Part shown: positions 15,163 to 27,700 of the stretch, piece by piece | Position numbering within the stretch: position 1 is the stretch's first letter | How the letters are laid out: the number at the start of each line of letters is the position of its first letter | Assembly: GCA_002261195.1 (NCBI GenBank) | Contig: MVBO01000002.1 | Coordinates: forward strand, 238,639 to 302,638 | Source: Bifiguratus adelaidae | Lineage: Eukaryota; Mucoromycota; Endogonomycetes; Endogonales | DNA: 64,000 nt | Direction: 5' to 3' | The notes under the pieces: generated by a model | Seen by the model: the letters and a program-made list of their open reading frames with translations, nothing else | Told to the model about the DNA's origin: nothing | Databases searched by the model: none | Position numbers and translations under genes: made by a program

Positions 15163-17399
15163 TCATGGCAGGACATAACTATAATCTAAATGCGACGACA
15201 TTCGGCTATTCCTGGCAGCCAGGATTAGATCGGCAGCTCTCTCTGCAATCATGATTGTTGGAGCACATGTATGGCCGGCTGTGATCTTCGGAAAAATGCT
15301 CGCATCTGCAGTATGTCTATTCAGCAAATAATGGTCCATTGCTCACTGATACACTTACCAACCACGCGAAGTCGATCTACCCCGATGACTCGAAGTTGAG
15401 AATCAACTACGCTAGTCGGGTCGTCAGTTTTGCCCATCTATAAGAGACTGTAAGAGAAGTTATGCACCTCCCGAGGATTGCTGGATCGTTCATACCTTGC
15501 ATGTGCCGACTGGATGATAATATGTTGCACATTGTTCGCGACAGTACGTTTCCAAAGCAGAGTCATCAATGACATTTGGTCCAGGGAGCTCTTCCCCATC
15601 AAGATATTGGGATTCAAATTGTTTATCCTCCTTCACCATATACCTGACCCACTTGATGCCTTCTACTATGGTTTGAACATCCTGTTCCGATGACAGATAG
15701 TTTGCATAAATGACTGGTTTGTCCTGGATATTGCTTGAGCGGAGCTCCATACGACCAGTGGACCTTGGATTGAGCAACAATATGGGGAATGTCACGTAGC
15801 GCCTCCGCGCTAGATTTGGAAATGCATCGAGACCTAGATGATTCCGCGTGTAGAGGGGACAAGAAATGATCTCGAGATGTGGAGAATTTCTTGACGAAGC
15901 CAGTTCGACATAACTGGGATGTGACAAAAGAGCAGACGCCGAAGATTGATCCATGTCTTCCAGGCGCAGAAAGGCAGCACATTCACCGATATTGCTGGTC
16001 AATGGTCCCGTGCGATTCCGATAATAATTGTACAGCAGGCCAGGCAGTTTGAAAGGCGATTCCATCATGTCTAGGGTCGCGATACCAGGTTGGGTGCGGA
16101 AGATCACATTGATGCCGAGGTGGTCATAAAGATTCTCTCCAACGCCCGACAAATGACATTGTGTTTGAATTCCGTGCTTTTCGAGTTTGTCTTTTGGCCC
16201 AATGCCTGAAAGCATCAACAATTGCGGGCTTTGGATAGCGCCGGCACACAAAATCACTTCGTGCTTGGCAAGGATTGTAACTGGATCTGAATAAAAAGCC
16301 GTTAGACTCGCAATGCCAAGTGAGGATGAGGCACAATCCGCTTACCCTGAGATGCGCGAAGACATTGCACACCAACAGCCTTTGGTTCGCCGCCTAATTT
16401 TGCCAAAAGAATTTTGCTTACAATCACGTTTGTGATCACAGTGAGGTTCTTCCGGTTTTGAATAGCCTTGTGGCCTAGGTATGCTCGGCTGGTATTGCTC
16501 CTCACTGCTTCTTGATCGATGAATGTCTGTATTCGCCCGACGCCTAGAGTACCATATCGCCCGTTGAAATCGTTATTGAGCCTTAGCCCAGCAGTCTGAC
16601 ACGCCTTGACAAAGCCCTCACAAATGGGATGCAAGTAGGAATATGAGACCTTCCATGGTCCCTTGTATCCATGCATACCAGAGTCCGGGCTTGCTTTGGC
16701 CATCGGAGGATAATTGGGTGGGAAAAAGCCTTCCGACCGTTTGAAATAGGGGAGAACGCGCTCGAAAGACCAGGCCGGATCGTCTGTCATTTCTGCCCAC
16801 TGATCAAAGTCAGAGGCTGGGCCACGGTGATACATCATGGCGTTATTTGAGCTTATGGGATTGAGACCTGGGACCTCGCTGAGGGATTGATGGCAACATC
16901 GTGCTTACCTGCAACCTCCCATCATTTTGCCTCGGGGCCAGAGGTGCTTGCGATTGCCAGAGGTCAGTTCTGGCTCCGTGTAGAATTCCCAGTCTCTCTT
17001 GCTCTTGAAGGTCTTGCCATAGGAGACCGGTATCTTGACTTCGGGTGCCTCGTCGCTGCGGATTTCTTAATCGGCATGGTCATGCTTTCACTCATATGAA
17101 ACACACCTTCCGCCAGCTTCGATAAGCAATACTGTTACAGAAAGATCCTCCGACAGCCTCCTTGCCAGCACGCAACCTGCAGTGCCTCCTAGATATCAAT
17201 CTCACAATGAATACGCGCCAAGAATGATTGAAGCGAACTTACCGCCCACAATAACATAGTCATACGCTTTCTCGCCGTTAGCAAGAACATCAATGTCGGT
17301 AGAGATACTGCTCTGCTCTTTTCTCTGTGACGTATAGACGGCAAATCCAGCTATCGCTGCGGCGAGCCCGATACTCCAGGCCGCTGAGCGCGAGTCCAT
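15163..17399 (-). CDS. GMC oxidoreductase with N-terminal membrane anchor
   Basis: Exons 17399-17243, 17188-17107, 17055-16909, 16851-16346, 16286-15496, 15437-15359 and 15305-15163 give 634 residues. An N-terminal hydrophobic segment ([13 protein letters not shown], about residues 10-22) is followed by the FAD dinucleotide motif VIVGGGTAG, the GMC signature around [14 protein letters not shown], the second signature [15 protein letters not shown], and the C-terminal catalytic block with YYHPVGTC and [17 protein letters not shown]. This is the choline dehydrogenase/alcohol oxidase superfamily: flavin-dependent oxidation of an alcohol or sugar. The substrate cannot be read from the sequence. 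The short anchor followed by a soluble domain suggests membrane tethering or secretion. Confidence 0.92.
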
Positions 17400-18476
17400 C
17401 GAAAAGAGCGCTTAAATTCCCAGATCCTCGTTGCCTGAATAAGCGCTTTGGTCATGTGTCAATACCTAAAACGGACAAACGGACAATTGTGGGAAATCTC
17501 AGATTTAAGCTACTTGTACTCAAAAGCGGAGCGACATGTACACGGCAGTACATAATCGATATGATCTGACAGTCCCATCTAAGGTTTATCAAGTTCCCCT
17601 TTTAACCACTTCTTACCATTAGCAAGGTAAACATTATGACCATTGACCCGCACGGAGAACAACAATCAATGTCAAATCCTCGGGGCATGTCGACTGTCAA
17701 AGAACGAGAAGAATTCGTGGCATCCGTGACCGATTTCCATTAGAAAGCACTTGTGTTTTGGAACTGATCATGGTTCCATCCTTCGCTTAGTATAGTCATC
17801 TTTGAATGACACGCGCCAATGAAAGGGAAAAGTCTCAAACCAGCTACCTCAAGTTCAATTGTTCGTAACATTCTCGATAAACTTTGACAACTCAGTCTCA
17901 ACTCTCTTCCTTGCAACTGGCTGCTAAGTACTGACCCATTCGGTCCGTTCCGGAGTCTCACATCATCCACACAAACTGCGGTGCTAGCGACTTGTTCATT
18001 CTTAAGTAAACGCACGTGACTTGCCCTAATGGGCGTACAGGTTAATTTCTGACAACCTTCCCTTTCCCACCCTTTTTTTGGCAAAACTCCATTGTGTCGA
18101 AACGCATTCACTTGAACTTTGTATGCCATGTATGTTACAGAGAACTTTCGCATGCAGACAATCTCAAATGTCATTTGGATAACACTGAAAGTATGTGGTA
18201 GGCGGTAAGTCTAACACATATACTGACGAGAATGCTTCCCAATACGTCTGATCTACGATTCTGGTGTATTTGGACTTGGACCGAAACGCAATGGGCCTAT
18301 AGAGTAGACGTGAGCATCTATTAAATTTATATATTTGCATGGCTCACAAAGACTGATCGTTCTGAATGGGAAAGTTCCCCGCTGGCGAATCTGGCAAAAA
18401 GTATGCTCGAAAGATATGTCTTCGTGGGATGTTTCGAAGACTTAGAGAGCGTAGAAGATTTGCAAGTCCATTTTAG
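17400..18476. other. Intergenic or unassigned upstream region
   Basis: About 1.1 kb upstream of both flanking genes. The minus strand is open for 144 codons at 17740-18174, but its product resembles no family I know and it has no splice context. The right end (18300-18470) probably contains the missing first exon of the gene that follows, with an acceptor CATTTTAG at 18476, but I could not join a start exon in phase. Confidence 0.4.
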
Positions 18477-19261
18477 CTTCACACACCGTTAAGTAGGCTG
18501 GCAGAGCTACGCATAGATACCAGCCGTTCATACACACGACTAGTGATATCTTCACCAACAGACAACAGCTTTGACCATCCCTCCACTCCAGTTATCATTA
18601 ACGATGTGGAAGGATTGGATCTGAGCCTTTACCGGATGCAAGCGCGCGCCGGTGGCTGGAGGCGGTGGACTTGTTATCCAGGTTTCCTGGGCTTTAGCGG
18701 AGAACCCCTTGAAGGGCTGATTCTTAGATGAAGATATGGACCGCATTTGGTAGGTATCACGCTCTGCCTACACTCGTTTTGATACGCACGCTTCCTATGT
18801 CCCTACCACAATGAGTTTTCTTAAACTTGGGCAGCATGGGAAAGCAACTGTCGAGTTGTTTGGGTCCCATTTGTTAGAAAAATTAACGAAGAAATATTGC
18901 TTACAGTGTAAGCGGAAACGGAGGAACTTGCCCCTGAACTTTACGCCCGTCTTTACAAACCGTCAAGGTATATTTCAATACAACACCCACAACATATCTA
19001 TTAATTTGTGCGGTTTTTAGCTCTGTTGTTGCAGGATTTGAAAAATGAAGAAACTCGATGTACTTTCTACTGTGATCTTGTCTGCATCGCAATGAACATG
19101 GCCTTCCCAATGCAGAATTTTGTGCTGGCACTCGCCTCTAGTAAGTTGTTAGTTGCTTTGGAAGGTTACGCAAATTGAAGAATTATATTGTCAACAAGAA
19201 TCATCTTCTCTCAGCCTGCTCACGGCCAGCAGAATACTGTGAGGTGATCGAGAGGAGATGA
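18477..19261 (+). CDS. Unrecognised spliced gene, 5' end not located
   Basis: Five phase-compatible exons (18477-18681, 18728-18749, 18816-18967, 19021-19140, 19215-19261) give 181 residues with no stop until the end. Each intron has a GT donor and AG acceptor. The product is basic in the middle (KKYCLQCKRKRRNLPLNFTP) and has an aromatic/cysteine stretch (GGWRRWTCYPDEDMDRI) and a helical, Cys- and Met-rich tail (CTFYCDLVCIAMNMAFPMQN). The joined sequence reads like a conserved protein rather than chance ORFs, but I cannot name a family. No initiating ATG exon was found. It may be a member of a lineage-specific family or a decaying gene. Confidence 0.45.
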
Positions 19262-19435
19262 GTAGACTGTGTGGATACCTGGTGGAGGATAGTCTGAACG
19301 ATGTGTGGACAATATGCAAGCGACGGACAATATGAAAGGATCGAATCAAGACTATGGACGTGCATAGTGGCAGTGACCGCACGACAAAATGTACATGATA
19401 ATAAATACAAGGCAGCTATTGGACGTTGTAACTAT

Positions 19436-20264
19436 CTAGTAATACGGTTGAAAGTTATAATTCGCGTGTGTGTCATCGTAATCCTTGGTAGCTCTTCGCC
19501 TACCAAAACATTTGGACATGTAGCACCCGAAAGCGATCAAGACAAATAGCCCTGCAATGCCAACCATATACAGCGATGGACCCCATGAGTGCGAGACACC
19601 AGATGTCTGTATCGCAGCAATCGTTTCCCAGTAAGCATACAACAAAAGCGCCAGAGCCAAGAGATTGCCTATTCCAGCTATGACGCTGGCGACGGCGCCC
19701 ATGCCATTAGATATGTTACGTGTGTTTGCCTGGCTGGTGGTGCCTCCGACTATTGCGGTAAGGTGTGAACAGCATGTTTGAGAACTGCACAACGACGCGA
19801 TCCACTTACAGAAGAAGGATATCACAGTAAGAATGCCGGCAAAGCCAACTAGGCAGCCAAACTAACAAACTGTGAGCGGGCGGATTCACTGAACCACGCT
19901 TACCTTTGTCAAGGTATGATATGTCGAAGACACAGATGTCTTTGAGCTTATAAAGCTTAAAATATCTTGTACTGGTGGAGTCTTGGCGTGAGTCTGCCTT
20001 CCGCAAATGAGCCTTGTCGATCCACCTACCGCCGTCATACAGGAAGACTGGCTTCCCACACGTTGTTCCTGCGTTGACACCAGAGGTGGTGCAGCTGTTG
20101 TATAAGCCAAGCAAGATATTGTCACCGCCATGATCGACGCGAACAAAATAGAAGTGCTGAAGTATCGACGTAGAAAAGGTCGTTCCACAATTTGCAAAGA
20201 CCAAGAGAATCAGGGCAGCCGCGCATAGCAGCGCGGCGACAGTGTATGCTTGCATGCAAGCCAT
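19436..20264 (-). CDS. SUR7/PalI-family four-helix membrane protein
   Basis: The start MACMQAYTVAALLCAAALIL is a first membrane helix. It is followed by an extracellular loop containing a Cys-rich segment (LYNSCTT, TTCGKP) typical of SUR7/PalI proteins. Two later membrane helices lie in the last exon (19749-19436), with a short helix exon at 19861-19810 (FGCLVGFAGILTVISFF). The tail ends CFGRRRATKDYDD. Members sit in eisosomes or act in pH sensing (PalI/Rim9). The exon near 19993-19904 joins in phase to the helices, but the junction between the first exon and this one could not be resolved: no good donor gives the needed phase. Treat the middle as provisional. Confidence 0.72.
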
Positions 20265-21343
20265 CAGAGCAAATGTGTATCTTATACCACCATGTCACCC
20301 GTGAAAGAGTGGTCTGCAATTGAGAGTTCGCTCCATCTTGTCCTTATCGTGGCGTTGCACACAATTTGGAACGTTATAATAGTTCCTTCTAAATGGGGAA
20401 GGTTGCACGAGCAGATCTGGGGTACTAAGGATCGGAACCTGGAATGGTGGTCGGCTGTCTGGTTCTCATTGACGACAGAGTACATGACATGCAAACTGCG
20501 GCTTTGAATAGGCATAGAACAGGCGGATCTGTGGGATGGTGGCAAGATGAGGATTTATATATATATTGACGCAATCAGGTCAATACATATTGACACGAGC
20601 ACTACAGGAGAACTAATTGCTTGTCAAGAAGCCGCATCATATCTAAGCAGCAGAATGTCGCGTGTGAGTAGAAACCATGAACAGGTGGCAGCGTTGACAA
20701 CCGAGTGGGAAACGTCAGAAGTTACTCGCGTGTAAGCTATTTGGGTTGCGTGTCTGCCGGCCAGCTTACACAATGGCTTCGTACGCAGTTCCTTGCGGAA
20801 CGAGGGTAGCAATTACACAGACGTTGGAAGATCACACGTCGCAAGCATAGTGTGATTCACGACTGTACATTAAGGTAACTTTGCATTGAGCAATGTCGAC
20901 TCTGCCAGGTCGGAATTGAGACTGCGGATGCGATACTGAAAACGTGACCATCTGGCAGGGGATAGATGGCATGGAATTCAGCATCAATACATGACGAATA
21001 AAGCGTTACGTTGCAAATTTCTTTGCGCCACTCAAAGCGCTTGATCAGATCTCAACTGTATGAAGCGGGCTATTTTAATGAAGTTGACAAGCCTTGAATA
21101 AAGATTACAACAAAATGCGGCGTACAATCTGGCTAAAGACCACCGTAGAGGGCAAATGAAATCAATGCTCCCTGATCGAATCCGAATTTACTTTAATGAG
21201 AGATTTATTATCCGGGCTCAGCCGCAATGTTCAGTATCACTCTACGAAGCCCTGTGTGGCCCAATCAGCCAGAAAACGCGCAATGAAAATCAAGTTTTAC
21301 CAACAGGGTAATAGTTATTGGTATGATATATTCCAATAGCCAA
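20265..21343. other. Intergenic, nothing recognised
   Basis: About 1.1 kb with only short chance reading frames. A TATATATATA run lies at about 20556-20566. No repeat, RNA or gene is evident. The right end is the 5' flank of the tRNA gene. Confidence 0.5.
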
Positions 21344-21416
21344 GGGGAATTAGCTCAAGTGGTAGAGCGCTCGCTTAGCATGCGAGAGGCACCGGGATCG
21401 ATACCCGGATTCTCCA
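21344..21416 (+). tRNA. tRNA-Ala (AGC)
   Basis: A 73-nt cloverleaf without an intron. The acceptor stem pairs GGGGAAT with ATTCTCC and is followed by discriminator A. The D-arm is TAGCTCAAGTGGTAGAGC (A box). The anticodon loop TTAGCAT gives anticodon AGC, alanine. The T-arm contains GGGATCGATACCC, matching the B box. CCA is not encoded. Confidence 0.96.
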
Positions 21417-21417
21417 A

Positions 21418-21423
21418 TTTTTT
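21418..21423 (+). terminator. RNA polymerase III terminator
   Basis: A run of six T residues begins two bases after the tRNA discriminator base, the normal Pol III stop signal. Confidence 0.85.
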
Positions 21424-21568
21424 CTCCGGATGAGCCACTTGGAATTCTCTCGGCAGTCAAAGCGTGGAGCCTTGCATAGCTTCCTTTTCCCAGCCACGCA
21501 AGTTTACGTTGTTATCTGTTTTCACAGCGTTCAATATGCATTATAGACGGTCTGCATGCTGATACCTC

Positions 21569-22255
21569 ATGACGGAAGAAGAGGACCCAATAGAAGAGTT
21601 CTCGGATACTGATCTTGCAGGCGTCAAAGGCAGTCTCTCGCAACTCACCGATGTACTCGACTTGGCAGAAGACATTGAACACGTGCCTTCATCCCCACAT
21701 TCTCCTTCCGCAAGTCAACCTGAGGAGCTCAGTGGTGATGCAGCGTGGTCATGGGAAGCTTTATGGAGACGCGTCACTCAGCAGAACATTGGCGCGTCCA
21801 TTCACGCTTCCAAGGACGATCCCGTAATTGGTGACGCGCGCTTCAATGATGGTGACGTTGACTCATCCATTGAGAAGCATGATGGGGCATCAAAATCAAA
21901 TCAAGCCATCGACGCAAATGTACCAGATAACGCGCCGGCCAATATTTTCAGATCTCGGCAAACTCCGCTACCATCAACATCTTCACAAGTTTCATCGACA
22001 CGTCGCAAAATCAGCACAATTGCATTTGATACATCGTTTGCGCAAAAGATACACCACACTATCCTGACCCGATCGCAGGCAGTTGAGAATACTGATTCCA
22101 AAAAGATGGCCCAAAACGGCCATATGAAAGACGACGTGTATCCAGGTTCGCCGAAATGGCGTCTAGTCTTTCCCACTCTGGATCTATCAGATGATGCAGA
22201 TGACATGAGCCATGAGGCGTCACTTGCTTCTCCATCGCTCTCGCTGCGGATATGA
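21569..22255 (+). CDS. Hypothetical acidic, disordered protein
   Basis: A single open frame of 228 residues. The first third is strongly acidic (MTEEEDPIEEFSDTDLAG), with a possible short helix around AAWSWEALWRRVTQQ. The rest is Ser/Thr/Asp-rich and looks disordered. I recognise no domain. The ATG is the first in frame and the codon use is ordinary. It is placed between the tRNA and a convergent RhoGEF gene. A further exon at either end cannot be excluded. Confidence 0.55.
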   Translation: MTEEEDPIEEFSDTDLAGVKGSLSQLTDVLDLAEDIEHVPSSPHSPSASQPEELSGDAAWSWEALWRRVTQQNIGASIHASKDDPVIGDARFNDGDVDSSIEKHDGASKSNQAIDANVPDNAPANIFRSRQTPLPSTSSQVSSTRRKISTIAFDTSFAQKIHHTILTRSQAVENTDSKKMAQNGHMKDDVYPGSPKWRLVFPTLDLSDDADDMSHEASLASPSLSLRI

Positions 22256-22453
22256 AAACTTCGAATTTCTCTTTGCGTTGTGCTCCGTTGTTCGCAAAAG
22301 CTTATGTGCAACCTCATTTGAGGGAGTTTCGAGGCACTCAAAGTCGTAGAGGGTCTAGTCCTTTGGCATTACTGTATCGCGCGCAAAGTACACGATTCTG
22401 TCTGTACATACAACCGGGGTCATAAAAATATTTAGATGTTGGACAAGACCGGC

Positions 22454-24112
22454 TCATCCTTTTCGCTGCCGTTGCCATTGCGCTGCACTTTCCCGAAACG
22501 CTCGTAGCCATTCCATCTTCACTTCGACGGTGTCTACCTTGAGTACGTGTGACTGTATGCCATCGACGAAGGCCACATCCGAGTCGGTGCCTTTAGTATA
22601 AATCTCGAATTGAGGTGTCTTTGCATGTGGCCGATCTCGAATGTTGGCTGCCCCTTGTTTCAGATCCACATGGTCCTTATAGGTGTAGCCGGTACCGTCT
22701 TTGGTTCGTTTGGTGCACACGACCAGGTCGTTGAACAAGAAATAGGTTCGTGAATCACCGGGCTGAGACAATGCCATGGCGTCCAAGCGATAACAGTCAG
22801 TCTGCAAGAGAAGGCGACGGTGGAGAGAGGCAGTGGTGAGTGCGGCGGGCAAGGCTTTGATGAGGTGTTGCAGTTCGACTGTTTTCTGGACATTATCGGC
22901 ACGGGATACTCTGTGAAGGAATGAATGAGGATTTCAATTTCCACGCAAATGTCGTCAGACCGCCTTACCTTGGTGACAAAGAAGCGAGGATGGCGGCAAT
23001 TTGGCGACTACATATCCGCAGCTTTACGTAATCGGGGTGAAATGGATCTGTGTTGGAAAAGAGCGTATTAAGCAGGACTTGATATCGACGAAGATGAGTG
23101 ATGGGAACTTGGAGGATTGTGCGAAAAGCTGTGCCTTTGAAGGGAGCGTTTTCCATGGCATGCTGTACGTGGAGTGAGACCTTTGCCGACACACAATCAT
23201 TCTCGTGGCTTACCTCGATGAACTTTTTGAAAGCAGTGGACCTCATGAGGCGCTCGAACGCGAGAATGGCTTCCGGTGAGCTTTCCACATAGGACGAGTA
23301 GACGCGAAGGCTTGGATGCTAGGTGATGGTGAGCATCATTTCCACACAAGTTCCCTGGGATCCGTACTCACCAATTGCAGGAGTAAGTCGCTTAAAATTT
23401 GCGCAGCACCCCAGATCTGCATACTGGTGGAACATGAGGACATGTTTTGGTGCGCATAAGTTCTACTGGACTCACCGATCGCGCAGATCATTGAGAAATT
23501 GTGAATGCAGTTGGTAAATTTGCTCCAGATTCCGAAAGACGACTCGCAGGTCCTGCGCAGTGCACAAGCTCGCTTTTCCAACATGGAATAGGCCACCGCG
23601 ACTGGACATTGCATCATCGGAGGAAGCTTGAGCCCGAAGGGGAAGATAAAAGAGGTTGTACAGTGATTGTAGAGTATGAACATAACGTTGTTCTTCGGTG
23701 AACAGTTCGATCAGGACACGTTCTCGCGCTTGATGACGTGATTCGGAGTCTATACAGCATGTCAGGACACATCACGCTTTAGCCCCCACAACTTGCCTGT
23801 GATGAAAGCGTCGTCTTCGTCTAGAGTGTAATCATCACAAGCCTCATCGATAATCTCCACATCGTGCGCCAAAGAAATGGAAGGCCGATGTTTGGGGTTG
23901 CTCGCAATACTACTGATGGATCCGGAAAGAAAGCTCGAACCAATGTCTCCGCTCTTGGTCGAGGAGGTACTGCTCGCCGTCGTTACTGCATCATCATTTT
24001 TGGCGGTGTGCAGATGTAAAAGATCTCCATGTTGCCGCATCGAGTTGCCAAGCGGACTAGGATACAGCGGAGTTTTGACTACATAAGCATGTAGAGGAAC
24101 GAATACAGACAT
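22454..24112 (-). CDS. RhoGEF (DH-PH) protein
   Basis: Exons 24112-23797, 23749-23476, 23423-23372, 23318-23214, 23180-22969 and 22910-22454 give 471 residues. The 33-bp fifth intron is also open, so retention would add 11 residues. After a Ser-rich N-terminus comes a DH domain (RVLIELFTEEQRYVHTLQ, LNDLRDR, IAAILASL, ILQVPITHLRRYQVLLN). A PH domain follows (CYRLDAMAL, YFLFNDLVVCTKR, FVDGIQSHVL, VEVKMEWLRAF). It would activate a Rho-type GTPase, probably Rho1 or Cdc42, in polarity or wall-integrity signalling; which one cannot be told. Intron 1 (23750-23796) uses a GC donor, GCAAGT. Confidence 0.85.
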
Positions 24113-24754
24113 ATTGGACGTCAAAGCATAGATGAAGAAGGGGAGAGAGAAAGAGAGGGAGATGGGGTGGACAAGAATGTGTTCTGGATGGCATGGATCA
24201 AGGGCACAAGGCTTCAATTTCCTTTTCGGGATAGATTGGTGTCACACAACACCAGTTTCGCTGTAATTTCGCGCCATCCTAAGCTCACGATGTGGAAGCC
24301 CCTTGGCCAGCCCTCTGGGAGCGCCATCGGGCATGTGATCAGGTATTGGGAACTTCCGCCGGCGTCCCATAAACCACATTGCCTTTTCTTTGGCGCGTTT
24401 GGCTTAGCGTGTGGTCGGACCGTGTCCTTATCGGTAAGCATAAATCGTCCGACATCTCCAGATGGCGGTATGTGATCAAAGAGCGGCTTCCTGCATTGCG
24501 GACGTGATCTCGGGAACACCTTAGTATGTTTTAGTGATTTTACATTGGTCTGTGTGAACGGACTCGTTCCGCCAACACGGGAAAAACAAGGTTTCGGCGG
24601 GAATTGCGTCTACTCATTTTTGTTTATTTAGGGGTCAACTGCGAGTGAAACCGACGAATGGGAATGAGGTCACATCATGAAATGCGTGCAATACACGGTA
24701 AGATGGTGGGGAAAAGGAGGAATGCAGTAGAAGGAATATGTGAGGGAAATGCCG
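24113..24754. other. RhoGEF promoter and chitin synthase 3' flank
   Basis: Just upstream of the RhoGEF start, 24130-24165 is nearly pure purine on the + strand, that is, a CT-rich tract on the coding strand, a common fungal promoter feature. The remainder shows no gene. The stretch 24540-24754 is the downstream flank of the chitin synthase. Confidence 0.5.
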
Positions 24755-27700
24755 CTATAGGCGACCTTGAAGAATTTGTTCAATGCACGAGTTGATAAAG
24801 TCCTTGCGCTTGTTCATGTCGACTCCAAAAATTTGCGACAGCTCATCGCGAACCTGCTTCTTGGTTATACTCATCAGGTCGGCGCCAGACAGAATCCTTT
24901 TGATTTCTTGCAGCAGAACGTGATCGCTTGGTCCCGCGGAAAGTCCGCTGGGGAATTGATTTGAGGGTGTGGGTGATCTTTGGTTGCTGAAGGCCCCCCC
25001 AATGGTTGATCCTGGTCCGGAGGCGTAGTATTGCTCCATCACGGATGTGCCGCCTGGCATCAACATGCTATTCCGCGCGTCTGCGCCCATGGCACCTCCA
25101 TACATTGAGATATCGGCTTCTGAGCCATTGCCCCTCAGGAAAGAACCGTGTGAGCTAAGGATGTCCGAGGGGGCAATGGACAGTCGAGCATCAGACCGAT
25201 TTGTCATGCGTACACTGTATCCAGACATCGGACGGCTTTGCATGCTTTGAGCGTCAAAGGCGTGTGGGCCGGGTGAGCGAGCGCGGGGAATTCCGCCAGC
25301 GCTGTAGACACTTTCAGCACCTCCGTAAACCGAGCCAGGTGCTGAACGAGGTTGACGATTGGGGTTGCTGTAGTGTGACATACCTCCACTGCGAGAAGTC
25401 GCTCTAGAGTCTCGCGAATGCTGCGAGGCGCCCTCCCAAAGTTCTTGCTCGTATTCGGACCATCGTTTGCGCGGTATACTTGCAGGATCGAATTTGCCTT
25501 CATCGACGAGAACTTCGACTTTTTGGCCTTTGTCCCCGGTGACGATACGAGTATTTCCCCAAGAAAAGTCGTCAAAATGCCAGAATGAGTAAATAGGAAT
25601 GGCGAAGGAGAAGACAGGGATGGCGAGGATGTAGAAGATCATCCATCCAATGTGCTCCCACTTTCGACGGATGATGAAAATCAGCGCTTGGAGACCATAG
25701 ACTGCGGCAAGCGTTACAATTGAGAAGATCGGAACGCCACTCGAGGTAGTTGCAGCCTCCACAATTAGATACACCAGATAAACCATGACTGCAGGCATCA
25801 CCAGTGTACCAAAGAGATCCAGCATGACTACGAAACGCATCGAGAAACAACAGAATCCACACAGCTGAGGCAAAAACATGAGTTCAAGCAAGTTGTGTAC
25901 TGTTGAATTGATCCATCGTCTCCGCTGTGATAACAGGACACTCCAGAGCTCAGGCGCCATCGTTTTGCATGAGGCATCAGGCGTGAATTTGGTTTTGTAG
26001 TTGGGGAAGTGCTTGAGAATCAATGTAGTGAGATATCGATCTTCACCCAAGTGTAAGAGATTCTTCTTGTGCAGAGTATCGACCACGTTGACGGAGTAGT
26101 CATTGATCATTTGGTTGCTGATGAGGAGAGGTTGATTCTTTACCGTGGAGCGGAGTCTGTACATGCAGAAACATCCCGGCAAACATGTGACAGATCCAAA
26201 GAGCGATTCGAAAGCTTTGGACATGTGATGCGAAATGTAATATTCGTAGACTTGGATCATGGTAACCCAGGTATCCTTCTCATTGGCCAGAGCTGTCTCA
26301 CCACACAAGCCAACGATCTTGCTATCGTGTACGAAACACGAGACCATCCGATTAAGCGAGTCTGGGTCAACCACCGTATCGGCATCCACCATCATGACGA
26401 ATTCGTAAAAGCTTGGATTGACGCCAATGACATTCTTGAGTTGATGGTAGAGTTCCAGCTCCATGGGCGTCATTTCGGAGTCGAAATGCACATGATTGAG
26501 GAACTTCATCAAGATCATTTGGGAATCGCGTTTGCCACGATTGCCAGGCTTTTGACGTTCCGTGGGCAGACCGACCTTGGCAACAACAACAAAAGGAACA
26601 ACGTGTCCGTTGCATTCGTAAAGTCCCGAGTAGACTTTACCCATATTGTGTTGCTTCAAACCGTCTCCGAGAGACTCGAAACTCAATGGTTCAGGATCGA
26701 GATCAGGGTCGACACCGAGGATATCAAGAACAATGCGCGGAGTGGAGCGATCGTTTCCACTTCCTACAATGTTTCCATCGCAAATAACGAACAAGAGCTT
26801 TCTCTTGTCATCGTATTTCATGACCGCCAGAGAATCGATGGTCTTCCGAAGCGACTCTTCATCTTCGGTATAGCAAGGCACTTGGCAAATGATGAATTTG
26901 TCGTACTCTTCGGGCTCACGCTTCGTACCGAGCTGCAAGGCAGCCAAGAACTTGAATAGGATCACACTCGCCAAGAGACAAGAGATGATGAGCATCAAGT
27001 TTTCTGCGAATAGACATTTTGGTGAATTACGATTGTCCACGATACCGACAAAGAAAAGATTGCGAAGGCACACCAGCATGCGATTCCGTAAGGTACTATC
27101 CATAGGAAGGGCCGCAAAGCTTGCTGTTATATCTTGTCCGGCATTCGTTCGGAAAAGCTCGACCAGGTTTTGGTCCATAAAGTCGGTGCTTGCGTTGGTG
27201 GGTGTTTGACCAGGCGGTGCCCTCGTAAGCCTTCCCCCCATGAGATAATAGGTCAAGTCGTAGACATTATTATCAATGATGGCCCAGCTGCGTACTGTGT
27301 TGATGCCACCCATGTTTACCGCATTGTTTGCCTGGTTTTGAATGTCGCTTGGTTCGTATCCGAGGAATCCCATGCGAAATTGCGAACGCAGCATCACCAT
27401 TTGATCAAAGTACCAATTTGGACGATAATCGGTTGTAAAATAGCGGAAATCGTGGTACTGTGCATTGGGGTCGGTGAGGTTGAATTGAAAGTCCAAGGTA
27501 ACTTCGGGTGAGATGGATCCCGTCGTGCCTTCACACACATCAGAGACTTGCACGGGGAATAGATTTGTCGCATCCGTGCCCCCGTAAGCCAAGATACTCT
27601 TTTGTGGAATGATATCGCTGGCCCAATGTCTAGGTGCAAAATTCTGCAGATCGAATACTTCGCCGCGAATGGCCACAAATGCTGAGCCGCTGTTGGCGTT

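Noticed and set aside
17740-18174. Open frame of 144 codons on the - strand
   Set aside because: No recognisable product, no splice partners and unremarkable composition. Left as unassigned sequence.
26069-26959. Open frame of 296 codons on the + strand
   Set aside because: It lies wholly antisense to the chitin synthase catalytic region and its product has no family resemblance. It is a shadow of the real gene.
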